From: JBBWZH01 sp035544115
Lineage (GTDB): Bacteria; Actinomycetota; Actinomycetes; Mycobacteriales; CADCTP01
Reading direction: 5' to 3'
NCBI GenBank assembly: GCA_963714145.1
Contig: OY970235.1
Location: 7,874,001 to 7,938,000 of the forward strand
DNA length: 64,000 bases
The first letter of the stretch is position 1. Each line of letters opens with the position of its first letter. The notes beneath the pieces are model-generated. The model made no database searches, was not told the DNA's origin, and worked only from the letters and a program-made list of their open reading frames with translations. The position numbers and the translations under genes are program-made. Of the stretch, positions 61,113 through 64,000 are shown piece after piece.

Positions 61113-62351
61113 TTACGCCTGGGCGTCCGGGGCGGCCACAGCGTCCGGGGTGGGCATGGTCTCCAGGGTGGCCACGGACGGGCCGCGGGCCTGCCGCGCT
61201 TCGACGCCCGCGGTCTCGGTGGCGCGCAGCACGCGCAGCGCGTTCTGCCAGGTGAGCTTGGCCAGTTCGGGGTCGGACCAGCCGCGGCCGGCCAGTTCGG
61301 CCAGCAGCGCCGGGTAGCCGTCCACGCCGGCCAGCCCGGTGGGGACCACCGGGGTGCCGTCGAAATCGCCGCCGAGGCCGACATGGTCCACCCCGGCGAC
61401 CGCCCGGACGTGCTCGATGTGGTCGGCCACGTCGCCGACCCCGCACGGCGGGCACGGGTTGGCCGCGATCCAGGCGGCCCGGGCCGCCGCCCAGGCCGGG
61501 CCGTACTCCAGCCGGCCGGCGGCCAACCGGTCGAGCTCGGCGCCCAGCCGCAGCTGCCAGGCCCGGCACGGCTCGGTCAGGAAGCCGGGGACGAACGTGA
61601 CCATCACGATCCCGCCGGTGTCCCGGACCCGGGCCAGCACATCGTCCGGCACGTTGCGGGGGTGGTCGCACAACGCCCGGGCGCTGGAGTGGGAGAAGAA
61701 CGCCGGCGCGGTCGACACGTCCAGCGTGGCGTGCATGGTGCTCGGGGCGACGTGCGAGAGGTCGGCCAGCATGCCGAGCCGGTTGCACTCGCGCACCACC
61801 TCGCGGCCGAACGCGGTCAGCCCGCCGACCGCCGGCACGTCGGTGGCGCTGTCCGCCCAGGGGGTGTTCCGGCTGTGCGTGAGCGTGAGGTAGCGGCAGC
61901 CCAGCGCGTACAGCATCCGCAGCGTGCCGAGCGAGCCGGCGATCGAGTGGCCGCCCTCGATGCCCAGCAGCGAGGCGACCCTGCCGGCCGCGTGCGCCCG
62001 CTCCACCTCGGCGGCGGTACCGGCCAGGGCCAGGTCGTCCGGGTAGCGCGCGACCAACCGGTGGACCACGTCGATCTGCTCCAGGGTGGCCGCGACCGCG
62101 GCGTCACCGGCCAGGTCGCAGGACACGAACACGGACCAGAACTGGCCGCCCACCCCGCCGGCCCGCAGCCGCGGCAGATCGGTGTGCAGCCCGGTGCCGG
62201 TCTGGTCGGCGGCCACGTCCAGCCGATCGAGGTCGTAGCCGACCCGCCAGCGCAGCTCCCAGGCCAGGTCGTTGTGCCCGTCCAGGACCGGTGCCGCGGC
62301 CAGCAGGGCGCTGATGCGGCCCGCCATCGGGCCCGGGGTCGGGGCAGCCAC
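61113..62351 (-). CDS. Membrane-dipeptidase-type Zn dipeptidase (M19)
   Basis: 412 residues. Metal-binding and active-site segments are intact: APVLDGHNDLAWEL, LLGIEGGHSIAG, MLADLSHVAPSTM, FFSHSSARALCDHPRNVPD and HVGLGGDFDG. Renal-dipeptidase-like enzymes hydrolyse dipeptides, including those with D-residues. No signal peptide is visible, so it should be cytoplasmic. GTG 62351 is taken as the start; ATG 62327 is possible. It is convergent with the condensation-domain gene and divergent from the SARP gene. Confidence 0.92.
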   Translation of the reverse strand: MAAPTPGPMAGRISALLAAAPVLDGHNDLAWELRWRVGYDLDRLDVAADQTGTGLHTDLPRLRAGGVGGQFWSVFVSCDLAGDAAVAATLEQIDVVHRLVARYPDDLALAGTAAEVERAHAAGRVASLLGIEGGHSIAGSLGTLRMLYALGCRYLTLTHSRNTPWADSATDVPAVGGLTAFGREVVRECNRLGMLADLSHVAPSTMHATLDVSTAPAFFSHSSARALCDHPRNVPDDVLARVRDTGGIVMVTFVPGFLTEPCRAWQLRLGAELDRLAAGRLEYGPAWAAARAAWIAANPCPPCGVGDVADHIEHVRAVAGVDHVGLGGDFDGTPVVPTGLAGVDGYPALLAELAGRGWSDPELAKLTWQNALRVLRATETAGVEARQARGPSVATLETMPTPDAVAAPDAQA

Positions 62352-62520
62352 CCGGCCAGGCTACGCCGGCCGGCGTCCAGCCGAACCGGACGCCGGGCGG
62401 CGCCGGTGCCGTGAGATATGCACATGCCCGGCGAGCATGTGTCAGGGATGTCACTCGATGGGTATGCCGAGCAGGGCTCAGACATTCCGGAAGCTCACCG
62501 AGTCGGGACGGAGAGCAGGA

Positions 62521-64000
62521 GTGGCGGGAACGCTGGAGTTCGGGCTGCTGGGTCCGCTGGAAGTGCGGCGGAACGGGGTCGCCGTGCGGATCAAGGCGGC
62601 GAAGCAGCGCGCGCTGCTGGCCGCCCTGCTCGTCGACGCCAACCGGGTGGTGCCGATCGACGTGCTGGTGGCCCGGCTCTGGGATCATGCACCGCCCCGG
62701 GGCGCCCGCAACACGCTGCAGAACTACGTGCTGCGGCTGCGCGCGTTGGTCGGCACCGGCTGCGCGGGGGTCATCGAGACCCGCCCGGAGGGGTACCTGA
62801 TCGAGACCGCCGCGGACGCGGTGGACCTGCACCTGTTCCAGGCCCTGGTACGGACCGCCGAGGACGTCGCCGCCGACCAACCGGAGCGGGCGTCCGAGCT
62901 CACCGGCCGGGCGCTGGATCTCTGGCGCGGGCCGCCGCTGCTGGATGTGCCGTCCGAGTTGCTGCACCGGGAGCTGGTGCCGGCGCTGACCGAACGCCGG
63001 CTGGCCGCGGTCGAGCTGGGCATCGCCGCCGACCTGCGGCTCGGCCAGCCGCAGCGCCGGATCAGCGAGCTGCGGGAGCTGACCGCCACCTACCCGCTGC
63101 GCGAGGAGCTCTGGGCCCAGCTGATGCTGGCGCTCTACCAGGCCGGCCGGCAGGCCGAGGCGCTGGAGTCCTACCAGACCGTCGCCGGCCTGCTGGTCGA
63201 GGAGTTGGGCGTCGACCCGGGCCCGCAGTTGCGGGCCGCCCAGCAGGCCGTGCTCACCGGCGGCCAGCCGGACCCGGTGGTCGGCCCGGCTGTCGGGTCG
63301 GGGGCTGGCCCGGTGGTCGGGTCTTTGGCCGGCTCGGCGGTCGGCCCGGTGGTCGGGTCGATGGCCGGTTCGGCAGTCGGGCCGGTGGCCGGTTCGGTGG
63401 TCGGGCCGGTGGCCGGTTCGGTGGTCGGGCCGGTGGCCGGTTCGGTGGTCGGGCCGGCGGCCGGCGGGCGGAACGAGCTGCCCGGTGACCTGCCGGACCT
63501 GGTCGATCGGGACGAGGACCTGCGGGCACTGCTGGCCGCGCTGCCGGCCGGGCCGGCGCCCGCCGCGATGGTCGCGGCGATCGACGGGATGGCCGGGGTG
63601 GGCAAGACCGCGCTGGCCGTGCACGCCGCACATCACCTGACCCACCGGCACCCGGACGGTCAGCTGTTCCTCGACCTGCGCGGGCACAGCGCCGGCCGGC
63701 AGCCGACCGCGCCGGCCGCGGCGCTGGCCACGCTGCTGCGCGCGGTCGGCGTCCCGGACGGCCAGCTCCCGGCCGGGCTGGACGAGCGGGCCGCGCTGTG
63801 GCGGGCCGCGCTGGCCGGCCGGCGGGTGCTGCTGCTGCTGGACGACGCCGCGGACCCCGCGCAGGTGCGGCCGCTGCTGCCCGGCGGCCCCGGCTGCCTG
63901 GTGCTGATCACCAGCCGGCGCCGGCTGACCGACCTGGACACCGCGTACACCTGCACGCTGGACGTGCTCTCGGCGCCGGCCGCCGGGGAACTGTTCACCC
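62521..64000 (+). CDS. SARP-family activator with NB-ARC domain (partial, runs off right edge)
   Basis: 493 codons are visible from GTG 62521, with GGAG 7 nt upstream. A winged helix (about 1-90; LEFGLLGPLEVRRNGVAV) and a BTAD region (about 95-245; YQTVAGLLVEELGVDPGPQL) are followed by a Gly/Val/Pro/Ser-rich repetitive linker (about 255-318), encoded by a 24-bp tandem repeat. An NB-ARC ATPase then begins (Walker A DGMAGVGKTALA; Walker B VLLLLDDAADP). It is a second natural-product-type activator, separate from the RiPP one. Its likely targets are the condensation-domain gene region or genes beyond the window. Confidence 0.9.
   Translation, partial: MAGTLEFGLLGPLEVRRNGVAVRIKAAKQRALLAALLVDANRVVPIDVLVARLWDHAPPRGARNTLQNYVLRLRALVGTGCAGVIETRPEGYLIETAADAVDLHLFQALVRTAEDVAADQPERASELTGRALDLWRGPPLLDVPSELLHRELVPALTERRLAAVELGIAADLRLGQPQRRISELRELTATYPLREELWAQLMLALYQAGRQAEALESYQTVAGLLVEELGVDPGPQLRAAQQAVLTGGQPDPVVGPAVGSGAGPVVGSLAGSAVGPVVGSMAGSAVGPVAGSVVGPVAGSVVGPVAGSVVGPAAGGRNELPGDLPDLVDRDEDLRALLAALPAGPAPAAMVAAIDGMAGVGKTALAVHAAHHLTHRHPDGQLFLDLRGHSAGRQPTAPAAALATLLRAVGVPDGQLPAGLDERAALWRAALAGRRVLLLLDDAADPAQVRPLLPGGPGCLVLITSRRRLTDLDTAYTCTLDVLSAPAAGELFT

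Noticed and set aside
1..64000. Insertion sequences, integrases or prophage
   Set aside because: No transposase, integrase or phage structural gene was found, and no target-site duplications were noticed. The Tc-like and PIN genes are the only mobile-type cargo.

Overview
The window is very GC-rich, uses many GTG and TTG starts, and carries actinobacterial hallmarks: SARP regulators, a SigE-type sigma factor, a YtrA-type GntR/ABC operon, CbtAB and an actinobacterial-type LexA box. It most resembles a soil actinomycete of the Micromonosporaceae/Actinoplanes kind. That placement is inference; no rRNA or tRNA gene was found to confirm it.

Layout. 1-8.5 kb: a YihY membrane protein cut by the left edge, an orphan sugar-binding lipoprotein divergent from a GGDEF-EAL protein, two coupled transglutaminase-like genes, and a GntR-ABC ATPase-permease operon. 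8.8-13.9 kb: xylan and beta-glucoside degradation (GH30, GH67 alpha-glucuronidase, GH1). 14.5-17.3 kb: a cobalamin riboswitch driving cbtB, cbtA and a FhuF-like 2Fe-2S protein. 17.4-21.1 kb: a two-component system and a secreted peptidase. 21.2-25.6 kb: pectin degradation (PL1 lyase and two pectinesterases) with a shared palindromic operator. 25.7-26.7 kb: a monooxygenase-fold protein and a P-loop kinase.

26.7-36.2 kb is the most interesting part. It looks like a ribosomal-peptide (RiPP) cluster: a SARP regulator, two near-identical precursor peptides (one frameshifted), a PqqD-like/M50 membrane protease, a TPR protein, a B12-type radical SAM enzyme of the C-methyltransferase kind, and a small conserved partner. 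Both precursor promoters carry 7-bp direct repeats with 11-bp periodicity, the classic SARP target. Both precursor genes are followed by strong hairpins, which suggests the precursors are made in excess over the enzymes.

36.3-46 kb: a Panacea-domain protein with a LexA box, a SigE-type sigma factor with a probable membrane partner, an aquaporin, an MFS exporter, a PIN toxin module and a secreted M36 metallopeptidase. 46.2-57.8 kb: a frameshifted S9 peptidase, then a two-gene Tc-toxin-like locus (an unusually short TcA-like protein and a 2014-residue TcB-TcC fusion with a hydrophobic C-terminal payload). 57.9-64 kb: a LuxR-type regulator, an ornithine cyclodeaminase homologue divergent from a stand-alone condensation-domain protein, a dipeptidase and a second SARP regulator cut by the right edge.

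Window-wide signals are a frequently repeated palindrome, GTCCAC(A/T)GTGGAC, and three intergenic tandem arrays that all have a 17-bp unit. Four genes carry small frameshifts in short sequence runs. Sequencing error cannot be excluded for any of them, including the first RiPP precursor.
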